DNA of 64,000 nt from contig SHNJ01000012.1 of NCBI GenBank assembly GCA_004295055.1, forward strand, positions 124,001-188,000. The letters are read 5' to 3'. The notes beneath the pieces are model-generated. The model ran no database searches and was not told the origin of the DNA. It saw nothing but the letters and a program-made list of their open reading frames with translations. A program made the position numbers and the translations under genes. Below, piece by piece: positions 16,318-27,701 of the stretch (position 1 is the stretch's first letter; every line of letters starts with the position of its first letter). This DNA is from Alphaproteobacteria bacterium (GTDB taxonomy: Bacteria; Pseudomonadota; Alphaproteobacteria; SHNJ01).

Positions 16318-17487
16318 TTATGCCGCTTCTTTGACCGCTTTGACAATTTTCTGTGCAGCATCGCCCAAATCGTTCGCCGATACGATCGGCAAACCGGATT
16401 TGGCCAGGATCTGTTTACCCAGATCCACATTGGTGCCTTCTAATCTTACGACCAGCGGCACGTGCAGCGATACTTCTTTCGCGGCCGCGACAATACCTTC
16501 GGCGATCACATCGCAACGCATGATGCCGCCAAAGATGTTGACCAAAATGCCTTCGACATTCGGATCGGACAAAATAATTTTAAAGGCCGTGGTCACGCGT
16601 TCGCGTGTTGCGCCGCCGCCGACATCGAGGAAATTGGCAGGCTCGGAGCCATACAATTTAATGATGTCCATGGTGGCCATCGCCAAACCTGCGCCGTTGA
16701 CCATACAACCGATCGATCCGTCCATTTTCACGTAATTGAGGCTGTGCTTGCCAGCTTCCAATTCCATCGGATCTTCTTCCGATTCGTCGCGCAATTGTTC
16801 GATTTCCGGGTGACGAAACAACGCATTGTCATCGAAATTCATTTTCGCGTCGAGTGCAATCACGCCGCCTTCCTTGGTGACAACCAACGGATTGATTTCC
16901 ACGGTCGAGCAATCCAAATCCACAAAGGCGCGATACATCGCGATCATGAATTCTTGCGCCGCGTTGATTTGCTTGCCTTTCAATCCAAGGCCAAAGCAAA
17001 TTTGACGGCACTGGAAATTTTGCAATCCAACCGCCGGATCGATCACCGCTTTTAAAATTTTCTCCGGCTGATGCGCGGCGACTTCTTCGATTTCCATGCC
17101 GCCTTCGGTCGATGCCATCATGGTAATGCGCGACGTGGCGCGATCCACCAGCATGCCCAAATACAACTCGCGGTCGATGTTGCAGCCTTCTTCGATATAA
17201 ACGCGCTTGACTTCTTTACCAGCTGGGCCGGTTTGTTTGGTGACCAGAGTCATCCCTAACATTTTCTGCGCGGTTTCTTTTGCTTCCGCCACCGATTTGG
17301 TCAATTTAACGCCGCCACCCTTGCCGCGGCCACCGGCGTGAATTTGCGCCTTAACGACCCACACCGGACCGCCCAATTGCTTGGCTGCTGTTTCGGCTTC
17401 TTCGGCGGTATAGGCCACCGCACCGCGCGGAACCGATACGCCATATTGGCCTAATAATTTTTTTGCTTGATATTCATGGATGTTCAT
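16318..17487 (-). CDS. sucC: Succinyl-CoA ligase [ADP-forming] beta subunit
   Basis: The 389-residue ATP-grasp subunit starts [17 protein letters not shown]. It shows the nucleotide-binding [18 protein letters not shown] near 45-62, metal ligands in EINPLVV and [10 protein letters not shown], and [16 protein letters not shown] near 320. It pairs with SucD. The gene follows mdh by 32 bp in an mdh-sucC order common in alphaproteobacteria. Confidence 0.97.
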   Translation of the reverse strand: MNIHEYQAKKLLGQYGVSVPRGAVAYTAEEAETAAKQLGGPVWVVKAQIHAGGRGKGGGVKLTKSVAEAKETAQKMLGMTLVTKQTGPAGKEVKRVYIEEGCNIDRELYLGMLVDRATSRITMMASTEGGMEIEEVAAHQPEKILKAVIDPAVGLQNFQCRQICFGLGLKGKQINAAQEFMIAMYRAFVDLDCSTVEINPLVVTKEGGVIALDAKMNFDDNALFRHPEIEQLRDESEEDPMELEAGKHSLNYVKMDGSIGCMVNGAGLAMATMDIIKLYGSEPANFLDVGGGATRERVTTAFKIILSDPNVEGILVNIFGGIMRCDVIAEGIVAAAKEVSLHVPLVVRLEGTNVDLGKQILAKSGLPIVSANDLGDAAQKIVKAVKEAA

Positions 17488-17519
17488 TGTGTTGTCCCTT
17501 ACTTAAAAATCTAAATTTA

Positions 17520-18512
<993 letters not shown>

Positions 18513-18700
18513 TTAAGAAGAAGAGCGAATCCTAAGCCGCAATGGTTAACAATCCATAAAGGCAGAACAGCCCCCTTGAACAGTTAATTCCTAGCATTTT
18601 AGGGGCGAAAATCCAAGCCAATCGCCATGAACGCGCAATAATTTGTGGTGGACGAATTGGTCCTACCGGTCATACCATAATTTTGTAAACAAAAAGGATA

Positions 18701-19813
18701 TCAGGCCGCGTCGGGCGCGGCATATTCGCGCGATTGCATTTCCATCAGACGCGAAATGGTGCGTTGAAATTCGAACGCATTATGCCCACCCGCCGATAAC
18801 TCCGCGACCGGCACAGCGGCGGAGCATATCAATTTGATATGATTGTCGTATAAAACGTCAATTAAGGTAATAAAGCGTTTGCCTTCATTACGATTATCGT
18901 CTTTAAATTGCGGAATGCCGGACAAAATGAGCGTATGAAAATTTTGTGCGATAGCCAGATAATCGCCAGCGCCATAAGGTTTTTCGCATAAATCGGCAAA
19001 GGTACAAAACGCAACGCCCTTCGCAGCCTTGGCGATATGCAATTTATGCCCCTTCACATCCAAATCCACGGATTCCGCCGCGTCATGATCGGTCAAGCGG
19101 GTAAAGGCCAAGGCCAACGTGCTGGCCGCCTTGGCATCCAGCGGCGCGTTGTACAAATTGATTTCGGCGATGCGTTTGGCGCGATAATCTTGTCCGCCGC
19201 CAAAATGAAATACATGCACGTGATTTTTTAAGATATCGATGAACGGTAAAAACCGGTCGCGCTGCAATCCGTTTTTATATAAATCGTCCGGCGCGACGTT
19301 GGATGTCGCTACCATTACCACGCCTTCTTCAAACAGCGCCGTAAACAAGCGCGATAGAATCATCGCATCGGCAATATCTTGGACCACGAATTCATCGAAA
19401 CATAATAACCAGGCTTCTTCAGCAAGCTCCGCCGCCAGCGGCTTTAAAGGATCGGCGAGATTGGGTTTCGATTTTCGCATAATGAATAAACGGTGGTGCA
19501 CGTCTTGCATGAATTGGTGGAAATGCACCCGTTTTTTTTGCGGCGTTGGAACCGCCATAAAAAACAAATCCATCAGCATGGATTTGCCGCGACCGACTTG
19601 CCCGTGAATATAAAGGCCTTTGGGCTGCATTACCGAACCGCCACGCCACCGCGCAACCGCGCCGGTCAATCCCGATTTTTTGCGCGGGTGATAGGCCAGC
19701 AATTGTTCATGTAAAATTTGCAATTCCTTGGCGAGGGTTTCTTGGGTTTCATCCTCGCGCAGCTTGCCGCCGCTCACCATCGCTTTGTATTTTTCATAAG
19801 GGCCGGTTTGCAT
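18701..19813 (-). CDS. zapE: Cell division protein ZapE (AFG1-like ATPase)
   Basis: This 370-residue P-loop ATPase of the AFG1/ZapE family has Walker A in YIHGQVGRGKSMLMDLFF (about 68-85), Walker B in LLCFDEFVVQDIADAMIL and a sensor arginine region in GVVMVATSNVAPDDLY. Members bind FtsZ or assist respiratory-complex turnover. In alphaproteobacteria it commonly lies upstream of mdh and near sdh, as here. The segment at 18489-18700 separates it from mdh. Confidence 0.93.
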   Translation of the reverse strand: MQTGPYEKYKAMVSGGKLREDETQETLAKELQILHEQLLAYHPRKKSGLTGAVARWRGGSVMQPKGLYIHGQVGRGKSMLMDLFFMAVPTPQKKRVHFHQFMQDVHHRLFIMRKSKPNLADPLKPLAAELAEEAWLLCFDEFVVQDIADAMILSRLFTALFEEGVVMVATSNVAPDDLYKNGLQRDRFLPFIDILKNHVHVFHFGGGQDYRAKRIAEINLYNAPLDAKAASTLALAFTRLTDHDAAESVDLDVKGHKLHIAKAAKGVAFCTFADLCEKPYGAGDYLAIAQNFHTLILSGIPQFKDDNRNEGKRFITLIDVLYDNHIKLICSAAVPVAELSAGGHNAFEFQRTISRLMEMQSREYAAPDAA

Positions 19814-20161
19814 AATATGGTCTTATCGGTCTAAATCATTGAGATCAAGCGATTTCCCCTAAACCGTACCATGATTGACGCGCATAAGTTTTTTATAAAT
19901 CGCGCCAGGGAATCCCCCGCGCCTAGAGCTGAAACAATATCCATATCTGACTGAGATATAAACTTAATCGTCTCTTTTTAGAATAAAATTTCTGTAAATT
20001 AAAATATAATTACACAATTTTAAATTTTAGACGTGTTTTCAACAATTTTTTCCGTTATTTCATAAATTTAATGTCGGTATGCAAAATTTGCATTTGACGC
20101 TATGACATATTTCTGTAACTTTCTACGGCTGTTAAGGAAATTAGTTAATAGAGAGGGAATT
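19814..20161. other. Intergenic, zapE to orf257
   Basis: About 350 bp without a gene. It becomes strongly A+T-rich after 19960. A perfect TATAAT occurs at 20005-20010 but no convincing -35 is placed 16-18 bp before it. TTGACG at 20094 could serve the plus-strand gene. No repeat or RNA gene was recognised. Confidence 0.5.
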
Positions 20162-20935
20162 ATGACTAAAACGTCTGTCATCAATAATCGCCATCGCACC
20201 AAAAATAGGTTGCAAAAGACCTATAGTGGTGCTGCGGTAGTTGCCGCCGCCATTTCATTGGGGGGAACTACAGGAGCAGTCACGGCTGCCCCACAGCCAG
20301 ATCGCGTAGTTTATGTTGCATCACATGCCAAAAAATCTAGACCTACTGAACCCGTGGCAGATACTTATTTGATGCATCAATTAGCCAGCAAGCGGAATGA
20401 TAATGGCAGATTAATCATTCGCGCACCTGACAGTGAAACTGAGATTAGAAGCAAAGAAGGATTCAATCTTGACTTATTTTTGGATGAAATTGCAAGACTT
20501 CGTTTAGACCGCAAAATTATTGAACAAACCACCCCGACCCAAAAAACTTGGCGGCAACAGAATGTGGAGGCAATGATTAATGCTATTTTTGTGGAAAGTG
20601 ATCGCTGGGGTGAAGTAAATGAAACATTGGGTAGAAATAGAGTTTATTTACCTCGACCGACACTAGCAACAGTGCAATCGGTGGAAGATTGGTTAAAAAC
20701 ACCAGTCGTACAAAGAAAAATTGCAGCTAAAATGAGAGAATTAACTAATTCTGGAAATATTATGGCCGGGCCATTGGCGCATGATTTAGCCGTAGTTGTC
20801 CGCGATGTCGCTATGGACGCGCATCCGCGTGGGAAAGATCGTAGAATTAAACCTCGGATAACCACGCATGCAAGAGAAACCGTGGAAGCAGCTCTAGTGT
20901 ATGCTGCTAGCTCCCCCAATTCCAGAAGAAGATAA
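20162..20935 (+). CDS. Unrecognised exported or membrane-anchored protein (orf257)
   Basis: The ATG at 20162 follows GAGAGGG at good distance and is preferred to the ATG-less extension upstream. The 257-residue product has a basic N-terminus, then a hydrophobic Ala/Gly segment (about 22-43, GAAVVAAAISLGGTTGAVTA) ending AAPQ, which looks like a signal peptide with a long n-region. The rest is charged and mostly helical (LDLFLDEIARLRLDRKII, VEDWLKTPVVQRKIAAKM). No family is recognised. Codon choice looks more A+T-rich than in the neighbouring metabolic genes, suggesting accessory origin. A terminator follows. Confidence 0.7.
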   Translation: MTKTSVINNRHRTKNRLQKTYSGAAVVAAAISLGGTTGAVTAAPQPDRVVYVASHAKKSRPTEPVADTYLMHQLASKRNDNGRLIIRAPDSETEIRSKEGFNLDLFLDEIARLRLDRKIIEQTTPTQKTWRQQNVEAMINAIFVESDRWGEVNETLGRNRVYLPRPTLATVQSVEDWLKTPVVQRKIAAKMRELTNSGNIMAGPLAHDLAVVVRDVAMDAHPRGKDRRIKPRITTHARETVEAALVYAASSPNSRRR

Positions 20936-20955
20936 ATAAAATATGATTGATATAG

Positions 20956-20984
20956 CCGGCGGCATAAAAACCGCCGGTTTTTTT
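20956..20984 (+). terminator. Rho-independent terminator of orf257
   Basis: CCGGCGG (20956-20962) pairs with CCGCCGG (20971-20977) across an 8-nt loop, and seven T follow. Confidence 0.92.
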
Positions 20985-21103
20985 ATTGCTGGTACAATGA
21001 TTGGGGCTAATTCCATCGTATTTTTGCGGCAATGTATTAATAAGATATTAAGGTATTTGGCCTATAGTAAAAGGGATTTAAACAACGATGCAGGAAGTAT
21101 CGA

Positions 21104-21970
21104 TTGGTCAACGCCATTGCCAGCAGACAGAATAATATCAACGCAACACGCCTAGACAGCGCATTGGCGAACGCCGCGCGCGTTACCAAACCACAAAAAA
21201 CAGACAAAGAAACCGCGCCTGCCGTCAGCAAGGCCGAGGAATTTTTAAATCAAAAAATCGCGGATATGAAACAGCATGGGTTGAATGCCAAAGGAATTAT
21301 CGGCGATTTCGACGGCGATGGCAAAGACGATGTGTTGATTATCAATGAAAAAGGCCTGTTGCAGGTTTATAGCCAGGATGAAACTGGCGAATATTCATTG
21401 ACGGAAACCAAGAATTTGAATTTTCACGGCATAACCGATATCGGCTGGGAAAAACAAAAGCAGGGCGATTTTACCAAAGCCTTGATCATCAAACGCGGCG
21501 ATATCAGTGTCCGTTTGGTGCGCCAGCCGACCGAAACATCGGAAAATCCCGTCTGGCAAGTCGATCCGAATAAATACCGCGTTATGGCCGCCGATATTAA
21601 CGGCGATAAAATCGAAGATGAAGTCATTGTCGATTTAGAAAACAATCAAGCTATCGTTACTTTGTTCGACGAACGGGGCAACGGCGACAGCAAGGTTATT
21701 TCCATCGACAAAATGCGCGATTTTCATATGGAACTGGTCGATGTCGACGGCAACGGCACGCTGGAACTAAGAATTATGGATAATCACAGCGAAACCCAAA
21801 AGAACGAGAAAAAAGGCGATACGCTGTATGAACGCAAAATGCACGAATTCGACGAAAAAGTGTATGATTTGATGGGCGACGCCGGCAATTTGCAAAGTTA
21901 TCGCCACAAAGCGATATTGTCGTACGTCAAGGCCACCGGTCCCCACGGTTCTTATTCTATCCAATTTTAG
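21104..21970 (+). CDS. FG-GAP/VCBS-like repeat protein with Asp-rich loops
   Basis: The 288-residue product probably starts at the TTG at 21104, with AGGA at 21092-21095 upstream; an in-frame stop at 21068 limits extension and no ATG occurs before residue 56. It shows three Asp-rich calcium-loop motifs spaced through the chain: DFDGDGKDDVL (about 69), DINGDKIEDEV and DVDGNGTLEL. These are typical of FG-GAP/VCBS beta-propeller blades and dockerin-like loops. No signal peptide is visible with this start, which is odd for such a protein. It converges on sdhB with 7 bp between stops. Confidence 0.65.
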   Translation: MVNAIASRQNNINATRLDSALANAARVTKPQKTDKETAPAVSKAEEFLNQKIADMKQHGLNAKGIIGDFDGDGKDDVLIINEKGLLQVYSQDETGEYSLTETKNLNFHGITDIGWEKQKQGDFTKALIIKRGDISVRLVRQPTETSENPVWQVDPNKYRVMAADINGDKIEDEVIVDLENNQAIVTLFDERGNGDSKVISIDKMRDFHMELVDVDGNGTLELRIMDNHSETQKNEKKGDTLYERKMHEFDEKVYDLMGDAGNLQSYRHKAILSYVKATGPHGSYSIQF

Positions 21971-21977
21971 TCTTAAA

Positions 21978-22760
21978 TTAAACCTTGCGTTCGACCATCA
22001 GTTTTTTGGTTTCGGCGATCGCTTCGGCCGGATTCAAACCTTTGGGACAGGTTTTGGTGCAGTTCATAATCGTATGGCACCGGTATAATTTAAACGGATC
22101 TTCCAGTTCATCCAGACGTTCACCCGTGGTTTCATCGCGCGAATCGGCGATCCAGCGGTATGATTGCAATAACGTTGCCGGGCCTAAATACCGCTCGCCA
22201 TTCCACCAATAAGACGGACACGATGTAGTACAGCAGAAACATAAAATACATTCCCACAACCCGTCCAACTTGGCGCGCTCTTCCTCGGATTGCAAACGCT
22301 CTGCCCCGGTCGTAATTTCACTATCGGCGCGCAACCATGGTTTCACCGATTTATATTGCGCAAAGGCTTGCGATAAATCCGGGACCAAATCCTTTACCAC
22401 ATTCATATGCGGCAATGGATAAATTTTAACATCGCCCTTAACCTCGTCGATGGCCTTGGTACAGGCCAGCGTATTGGTGCCGTCGATATTCATCGAACAG
22501 GAACCGCAAATCCCCTCGCGGCAGGAACGGCGGAATGTCAGGGTCGAATCGACTTCGTTTTTAATTTTAATCAGCGCATCCAAAACCATCGGGCCGCATT
22601 TATCCATATCAAGCTGGTATTCATCCAAACGCGGATTATCCGGCGTTTCCGGGTCCCAGCGATAAACTTTAAACGTGCGGGTATTTTTGGCATCTGAAGG
22701 CGCGGCGTGTTTTTTGCCGGGTTCGACTTTGGAATTTTTTGGCAAAGTGAATTCAGCCAT
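21978..22760 (-). CDS. sdhB: Succinate dehydrogenase iron-sulfur subunit
   Basis: The 260-residue subunit passes electrons from SdhA to quinone. The [2Fe-2S] ligands are in CREGICGSC and the later NTLAC, the [4Fe-4S] ligands in [12 protein letters not shown], and the [3Fe-4S] set in [14 protein letters not shown]. The N-terminus is slightly extended ([11 protein letters not shown]). It is the last gene of sdhC-sdhD-sdhA-orf75-sdhB. Confidence 0.97.
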   Translation of the reverse strand: MAEFTLPKNSKVEPGKKHAAPSDAKNTRTFKVYRWDPETPDNPRLDEYQLDMDKCGPMVLDALIKIKNEVDSTLTFRRSCREGICGSCSMNIDGTNTLACTKAIDEVKGDVKIYPLPHMNVVKDLVPDLSQAFAQYKSVKPWLRADSEITTGAERLQSEEERAKLDGLWECILCFCCTTSCPSYWWNGERYLGPATLLQSYRWIADSRDETTGERLDELEDPFKLYRCHTIMNCTKTCPKGLNPAEAIAETKKLMVERKV

Positions 22761-22771
22761 TGGGATGTCCT

Positions 22772-22999
22772 TTATTTCGCGCCAAATAATTTTACGACGT
22801 TTTCTGCGGCTACGGGCTGCGCAACGATTTTACGCTCGCGCTTTGGCGCCATCATCGGCGGCGCCACATTTTCCAAATTGCCATTGACAGCCGCGGAAAT
22901 CGCATCGCTGTCCATAAAAAATTGCGATTCGATGCCCCACATGACGTGCTGGCCGATTAAATGCAATGTGACTTGTTCTTGTTTCGCGGTGTTGCTCAT
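22772..22999 (-). CDS. Unrecognised 75-residue protein between sdhA and sdhB
   Basis: The product ([20 protein letters not shown], then [20 protein letters not shown] and a Lys/Val-rich tail) is soluble-looking. It lacks the RGxxE motif of the flavinylation factor SdhE and is not an SdhAF4-like DUF1674 protein by eye. The gaps to sdhA and sdhB are 12 and 11 bp, so it is embedded in the operon. GGAGCAAGG lies just before the ATG as ribosome site. Function unknown. Confidence 0.6.
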   Translation of the reverse strand: MSNTAKQEQVTLHLIGQHVMWGIESQFFMDSDAISAAVNGNLENVAPPMMAPKRERKIVAQPVAAENVVKLFGAK

Positions 23000-23011
23000 T
23001 ACCTTGCTCCT

Positions 23012-24811
23012 TTAATATACCCGTTTCTTTGGCGGGATTGGTTGAATGTCGTTCGACAGCGTATTCATATGCACCGGACGATAGGCGATTTTGACCCGGT
23101 TTTTATCGTCGCACCAGGTAACGGTATGCTTCATCCAGTCTTTATCGTCGCGTTCCGGATAATCTTCGTGCGCATGCGCGCCGCGCGATTCCGGCCGTGC
23201 CTGTGCGGATGTCAGCGTGACAATAGCCTGCGCCAGCAAATTTTCCAATTCCAACGCCTCGACCAAATCGGAGTTCCAAACCAATGAACGGTCGGAAACT
23301 TTAATGTCGCGGATCGATTGAGCGATATCCTGAATTTTCACAACGCCCTCATCCAGCGATTTTGAATTACGGAACACCGCCGCGTGGCGCTGCATGGCGC
23401 GTTGCATATTTTCACGAATGACGCTGGATGATAATTTACCGTTCGCATGCCGCATTTTATCCAGGCGTGAAATGGCAAGATCAGACGCGTTGGCCGGCAA
23501 TGGCGCATGCGGCTGATTCGGACGCATGGTTTCCTTGGCGCGGATTGCGGCGGCGCGGCCGAATACCACGATATCGAGCAACGAATTGGTACCCAGGCGG
23601 TTAGCGCCATGCACCGAAACACAAGCGGCTTCGCCAATCGCCATCAATCCCGGCACGACGGCATCGGGGTTTTGCGGCGTTGGACGGACAACCTCGCCAT
23701 GATAATTGGTTGGAATTCCGCCCATATTGTAATGCACGGTCGGCAGAACCGGAATCGGCTGTTTGGTGACATCGACGCCCGCGAAAATCTTTGCGGTTTC
23801 CGAAATACCCGGCAAACGTTCATGCAATACCTTTGGATCCAGATGTTCCAAATGCAGCAAAATATGATCTTTGTGCGGACCGACGCCGCGGCCTTCGTTG
23901 ATTTCAATGGTCATGGCACGGGAAACCACATCGCGCGAAGCCAAATCTTTTGCCGACGGAGCGTACCGTTCCATAAAGCGCTCGCCTTCGGAATTGGTCA
24001 AATAACCGCCTTCGCCGCGCGCGCCCTCGGTGATCAAACAACCCGAACCGTAAATTCCGGTCGGGTGAAATTGCACGAACTCCATGTCTTGTAATGGCAA
24101 TCCGGCGCGCAACACCATCGCGTTGCCGTCGCCAGTGCAAGTGTGCGCCGAGGTGCAGCTGAAATAGGCGCGGCCATATCCCCCGGTCGCCAAAACCGTT
24201 TGATGGGCCTTGAACCGGTGAATCGTTCCGTCTTCCAGACACAACGCCACCACGCCGCGGCATTTGCCATCCGAATCCATCATCAGATCCAGCGCAAAAT
24301 ATTCGACAAAAAATTCGGCGTTATATTTTAGGCATTGTTGGTACAACGTATGCAAAATTGCATGGCCGGTACGGTCGGCGGCGGCGCAAGCGCGTTTTGC
24401 CGGCGATCCGGCGCCTTCGTTCAAAATATGTCCGCCAAACGGGCGTTGGTAAATCTTTCCTTCGGGCGTGCGGGAAAACGGCACGCCAAAATGTTCGAGT
24501 TCGATAACGGCTGGAATGGCGTTTTTGCACATATATTCGATTGCATCCTGATCGCCCAGCCAATCCGATCCCTTGATCGTATCGAAAAAATGATTGCGCC
24601 AATTGTCGCCGTCACCCATGTTGCCGAGCGCGGCGCCAACGCCGCCCTGTGCCGCGACGGTGTGCGAACGGGTCGGATAAACCTTGGTAATGCAAGCTGT
24701 TTTAAGGCCGGCCGCGGTCATCCCCATCGTGGCGCGCAAACCGGCGCCGCCCGCGCCGACAACGACGACATCGAATTCATGATCGATAATTTTGTACGAT
24801 TGCAAATTCAT
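23012..24811 (-). CDS. sdhA: Succinate dehydrogenase flavoprotein subunit
   Basis: The 599-residue subunit oxidises succinate to fumarate. [17 protein letters not shown] binds FAD, and the histidine in [12 protein letters not shown] carries the covalent flavin. Substrate-site residues appear in [11 protein letters not shown] and TEGARGEGG, with Arg in SRAMTIEI. The C-terminal domain ends PIPPKKRVY. Its position in the sdhCDAB operon supports succinate dehydrogenase over fumarate reductase. Confidence 0.97.
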   Translation of the reverse strand: MNLQSYKIIDHEFDVVVVGAGGAGLRATMGMTAAGLKTACITKVYPTRSHTVAAQGGVGAALGNMGDGDNWRNHFFDTIKGSDWLGDQDAIEYMCKNAIPAVIELEHFGVPFSRTPEGKIYQRPFGGHILNEGAGSPAKRACAAADRTGHAILHTLYQQCLKYNAEFFVEYFALDLMMDSDGKCRGVVALCLEDGTIHRFKAHQTVLATGGYGRAYFSCTSAHTCTGDGNAMVLRAGLPLQDMEFVQFHPTGIYGSGCLITEGARGEGGYLTNSEGERFMERYAPSAKDLASRDVVSRAMTIEINEGRGVGPHKDHILLHLEHLDPKVLHERLPGISETAKIFAGVDVTKQPIPVLPTVHYNMGGIPTNYHGEVVRPTPQNPDAVVPGLMAIGEAACVSVHGANRLGTNSLLDIVVFGRAAAIRAKETMRPNQPHAPLPANASDLAISRLDKMRHANGKLSSSVIRENMQRAMQRHAAVFRNSKSLDEGVVKIQDIAQSIRDIKVSDRSLVWNSDLVEALELENLLAQAIVTLTSAQARPESRGAHAHEDYPERDDKDWMKHTVTWCDDKNRVKIAYRPVHMNTLSNDIQPIPPKKRVY

Positions 24812-24824
24812 AACGCGATTAATC

Positions 24825-25220
24825 CTAATGCATCAAAGCAATTTTAAAAACGGCATACACGGTCATGGCCATAGTCAGCCACATCAGCAATTTCAACCCA
24901 ATCAGCAATGTGTATTTGGAAAATGGGCTATGCACATAATCTTCGACCACAACTTGCATGCCAATGGCGCCGTGATAAAGGCCAATTAACATAAACAGTC
25001 CAAATAAAATCGTGTGCCATGGCTGCGCCATCCAAATGGCAATTACAGGGCCGCCAGCGCCCATCAATCCAATAAAAGCGCCAACCAGCCAAACCGTCAG
25101 CGGAATCAAGGCAATGGCGGTTAAACGCTGCATCCACCAATGATGCACGCCGTCCTTGGCCGATCCTAAACCACGGACCACCGCCAATTTCGACCGCATG
25201 CTGTTTTGGATTTGCGCCAT
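24825..25220 (-). CDS. sdhD: Succinate dehydrogenase membrane anchor subunit
   Basis: The 131-residue subunit has three hydrophobic helices (about 35-55, 60-80 and 108-128). The heme b ligand His is in [18 protein letters not shown], with the conserved Asp-Tyr pair near the quinone site. The ATG at 25220 ([20 protein letters not shown]) was chosen over 25271, because the longer frame overlaps the sdhC coding end. It follows sdhC by 7 bp. Confidence 0.9.
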   Translation of the reverse strand: MAQIQNSMRSKLAVVRGLGSAKDGVHHWWMQRLTAIALIPLTVWLVGAFIGLMGAGGPVIAIWMAQPWHTILFGLFMLIGLYHGAIGMQVVVEDYVHSPFSKYTLLIGLKLLMWLTMAMTVYAVFKIALMH

Positions 25221-25227
25221 AATGCCC

Positions 25228-25653
25228 CTATAATGTTTGCCAAGCCGACGGATTGTACAATGCATACGCAAGCAGCCAGGCCAGCGCTGTCAATAACACA
25301 CTGCCGACCATGACCATGCCGCCGGAATCATCCACTTCGTTTAATTTAAATCCCTTGCCGACATCCCAAACCAAATGGCGGATGCCATTGCATAAATGAT
25401 AGAAAATGCAAAAGGTCCAGCCGAACAGCATCAGACGGCCCAGCAGACTGCCCATAAAATGCTGTATCTGCGCAAAACATTCGGGGCTGGAGGCCAGCGC
25501 GAACAGCCATACGGTCAAAACCAAAATGCCGAAATACAGGGCGATGCCGGTAAAACGGTGCATGATCGACATAATGGCGCCAGTCAGCGGCAATTTGTAA
25601 ATTTGCAAATGCGGCGATAATGGACGCGGATAGGTTTTTGGGGCGTTGGACAT
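25228..25653 (-). CDS. sdhC: Succinate dehydrogenase cytochrome b556 subunit
   Basis: The 141-residue subunit has the N-terminal RPLSPHLQIYKLPLTGAIMS, Ser and Arg of the quinone site in SIMHRFTGIAL, and the heme ligand His in HLCNGIRHLVWDVG. Three membrane helices are visible. It is first in the sdhCDAB order. The upstream 100 bp has a minus-strand TTGACT (complement 25701-25706) that could be its -35. Confidence 0.93.
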   Translation of the reverse strand: MSNAPKTYPRPLSPHLQIYKLPLTGAIMSIMHRFTGIALYFGILVLTVWLFALASSPECFAQIQHFMGSLLGRLMLFGWTFCIFYHLCNGIRHLVWDVGKGFKLNEVDDSGGMVMVGSVLLTALAWLLAYALYNPSAWQTL

Positions 25654-25734
25654 GGATGTTAGAGAGGTTCTAAAATAGGTTTAAAGCTGTCTTTACTATA
25701 AGTCAATAAAAGCCCGATAATTTATTTCGTTTAA

Positions 25735-25754
25735 TAAAACGCTGTAGCGTTTTA
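25735..25754 (-). terminator. Palindromic hairpin between orf182 and sdhC
   Basis: TAAAACGCT (25735-25743) is exactly complementary to AGCGTTTTA (25746-25754), with a 2-nt centre. On the minus strand only four T follow, so it may be a weak or partial terminator that separates asd-orf182 from sdhCDAB, or an operator. Confidence 0.45.
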
Positions 25755-25757
25755 GAG

Positions 25758-26306
25758 TTAAAAGCAATTAGTTTCCAGCACTTTACCATTAACCAGCCAG
25801 CAAAACCGGTCAAGATTGCCGGATTTATTATATAAATAATTCGCTGTCATTACGTTCAGGCTGGCCGGCGATATAGGCAGAGTTTGCGGTAAAAACCGCT
25901 GATCAATCCACATAAAGACAACGCACTGGTTCAAATTCGGATTGTCTTCGATAAATTTTTTGCAATAAGCGCGGACCTGGCGTTTCGTTGGCGCGGGTTT
26001 TTGCAAAGATTCTGGACTTAGCCATCCAGCACTGGTTACGCCTTGCGAAATTGTCGGCGTAAAAAACGCAACTTCCGGTTTTGGTCCGGGATGGTTGCCC
26101 CAAATATAACGCCATCCGTCATACACGATCCAGACCGCCGCCAGCAACATGCATACCGCCAACAGTCCGATCAATATATCGCCGCGCCGGCTGGGGTTAC
26201 GCATCATCGGTCCGGTCGGCAATACATGCGCGCCAAACGCCATGACGATGCAAAACAAAACAAATATGCCGCCGACAGTATAAATTAAAAGGGATTCGCC
26301 GTTCAT
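25758..26306 (-). CDS. Unrecognised membrane protein (orf182)
   Basis: Two hydrophobic helices (about 8-28, LIYTVGGIFVLFCIVMAFG, and 45-63, ILIGLLAVCMLLAAVWIVY) are followed by a ~115-residue soluble region with four cysteines (YCKKFIEDNPNLNQCVVFMW and RFCWLVNGKVLETNCF). It may be periplasmic and disulfide-bonded. The start is 2 bp after the asd stop, so the two are cotranscribed. No family recognised. Confidence 0.7.
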   Translation of the reverse strand: MNGESLLIYTVGGIFVLFCIVMAFGAHVLPTGPMMRNPSRRGDILIGLLAVCMLLAAVWIVYDGWRYIWGNHPGPKPEVAFFTPTISQGVTSAGWLSPESLQKPAPTKRQVRAYCKKFIEDNPNLNQCVVFMWIDQRFLPQTLPISPASLNVMTANYLYNKSGNLDRFCWLVNGKVLETNCF

Positions 26307-26308
26307 AT

Positions 26309-27334
26309 TCAGGCAGCCTTTAGCATTTTTTGTTCAATCAAAGATTCGGCGATCTGCACCGCGTTCAGTGCCGCGCCTTTGCGCAGATTATCCGACACGC
26401 ACCAGAATGACAATCCGAATGGCACGGTTTTATCGGATCGCAGGCGGCTGATGAATACTTCGTCCTGGCCGACACATTCGATTGGAGTGATATACCCCTC
26501 GTCCTCGCGCCGGTCGACAATTTCAATTCCCGGAAATTTTTCCAGCGCGTCGCGCGCCTGCTTGACGGTAATTTGCGATTCGAATTCGACATTGATCGCT
26601 TCGGAATGGCCGACAAATACTGGCACGCGCACGCACGTCGCGACCACTTCTATTTTCGGGTCCAGAATTTTTTTGGTCTCCGCCATCATTTTCCATTCTT
26701 CCTTGGTATAGCCATCATCCATGAAAGAATCGATATGCGGGATCAAATTAAAGGCTATTTGCTTGGAAAAAATCTCGCGTTTAGCATCTTGGCTGACAAA
26801 AACATTGCGGGTTTGGTTGAACAATTCATCCATCGCTTCCTTGCCCGCGCCGCCAACCGATTGATAGGTAGCCACCACCACCCGTTTAATCCGCGCAATA
26901 TCATGCAATGGTTTCAACGCCATTACTATTTGAATAGTGGAACAATTCGGCACCGCGATAATGCGGCGCTTGGCATAACCGGCCAATGCCTGCGGATTTA
27001 CTTCCGGCACCACCAAAGGCACATCCGGTTCCATGCGGTACAAGGACGTTTTGTCGATGACAATCGCGCCCGCCGCCGTCGCGCGCGGCACGAATTCTTT
27101 GGACACGGATGACCCAGCGGCGGAAAACACAATATCGACGCCCTTGAAATCGAATTTGCTTAAGGATTCCACCCGCAGGCTTTTATCGTCGCCATAGGCC
27201 ACTTCGCGGCCAGCCGATTTTTCCGAGGCCAGCGCATGGATTTTCTTGGCCGGAAAATTCCGTTCCGCCAGAATATTCAAAACTTCGCGCCCGACATTCC
27301 CGGTCGCACCAACGACGGCAATCGTATAAGACAT
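26309..27334 (-). CDS. asd: Aspartate-semialdehyde dehydrogenase
   Basis: The 341-residue enzyme reduces aspartyl phosphate to the semialdehyde for lysine, threonine, methionine and peptidoglycan synthesis. It has the NADP site VVGATGNVGREVLNIL at the N-terminus, the catalytic Cys in VPNCSTIQIVMALKPL, and the substrate Arg/His region in RVPVFVGHSEAINVEF. dapF in this window belongs to the same lysine/DAP pathway. It follows the leu genes in the usual alphaproteobacterial order, with a small plus-strand gene between. Confidence 0.96.
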   Translation of the reverse strand: MSYTIAVVGATGNVGREVLNILAERNFPAKKIHALASEKSAGREVAYGDDKSLRVESLSKFDFKGVDIVFSAAGSSVSKEFVPRATAAGAIVIDKTSLYRMEPDVPLVVPEVNPQALAGYAKRRIIAVPNCSTIQIVMALKPLHDIARIKRVVVATYQSVGGAGKEAMDELFNQTRNVFVSQDAKREIFSKQIAFNLIPHIDSFMDDGYTKEEWKMMAETKKILDPKIEVVATCVRVPVFVGHSEAINVEFESQITVKQARDALEKFPGIEIVDRREDEGYITPIECVGQDEVFISRLRSDKTVPFGLSFWCVSDNLRKGAALNAVQIAESLIEQKMLKAA

Positions 27335-27465
27335 TCTTTACCCCTTTTCAAAGCAGGATATTGCATTATAAGCCCCATAAAATCAATATTTTAAGGATTT
27401 TGTAATAAAACTTAAATGTCTTTTTTCTACAGTGATCGCCTATTTACAGGAAAAGGAAAATATAA

Positions 27466-27699
27466 ATGGTTTCAAAATCACCAATGCAGCTTCTTCGTGA
27501 AGCGGAAACCCACTCAGCGGCAGCTGCCGAACACTCGAACACAGCTTATCGTTATGCCGCATTGGCGGTTGTTTTCAGCGCTATTGCGGTGGTTTCTTTT
27601 GCTTACAGCATGTGGTTGCAAAATACGTCACAAAAAGAGCAACCGGATCTATCGATTCGGGATATTAAATCGACTGTGGAAAATCAAAGAAGCCGTTAA
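27466..27699 (+). CDS. Small single-span membrane protein (orf77)
   Basis: The 77-residue product has an amphipathic N-terminus (MQLLREAETHSAAAAEHSNT), one membrane helix (about 29-50, YAALAVVFSAIAVVSFAYSM) and a short charged tail. A good ribosome site AGGAAAAGGAAAA precedes the ATG. It sits on the plus strand between asd and leuB and ends 2 bp from the leuB stop. No family recognised. Confidence 0.65.
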   Translation: MVSKSPMQLLREAETHSAAAAEHSNTAYRYAALAVVFSAIAVVSFAYSMWLQNTSQKEQPDLSIRDIKSTVENQRSR

Positions 27700-27701
27700 C
27701 C

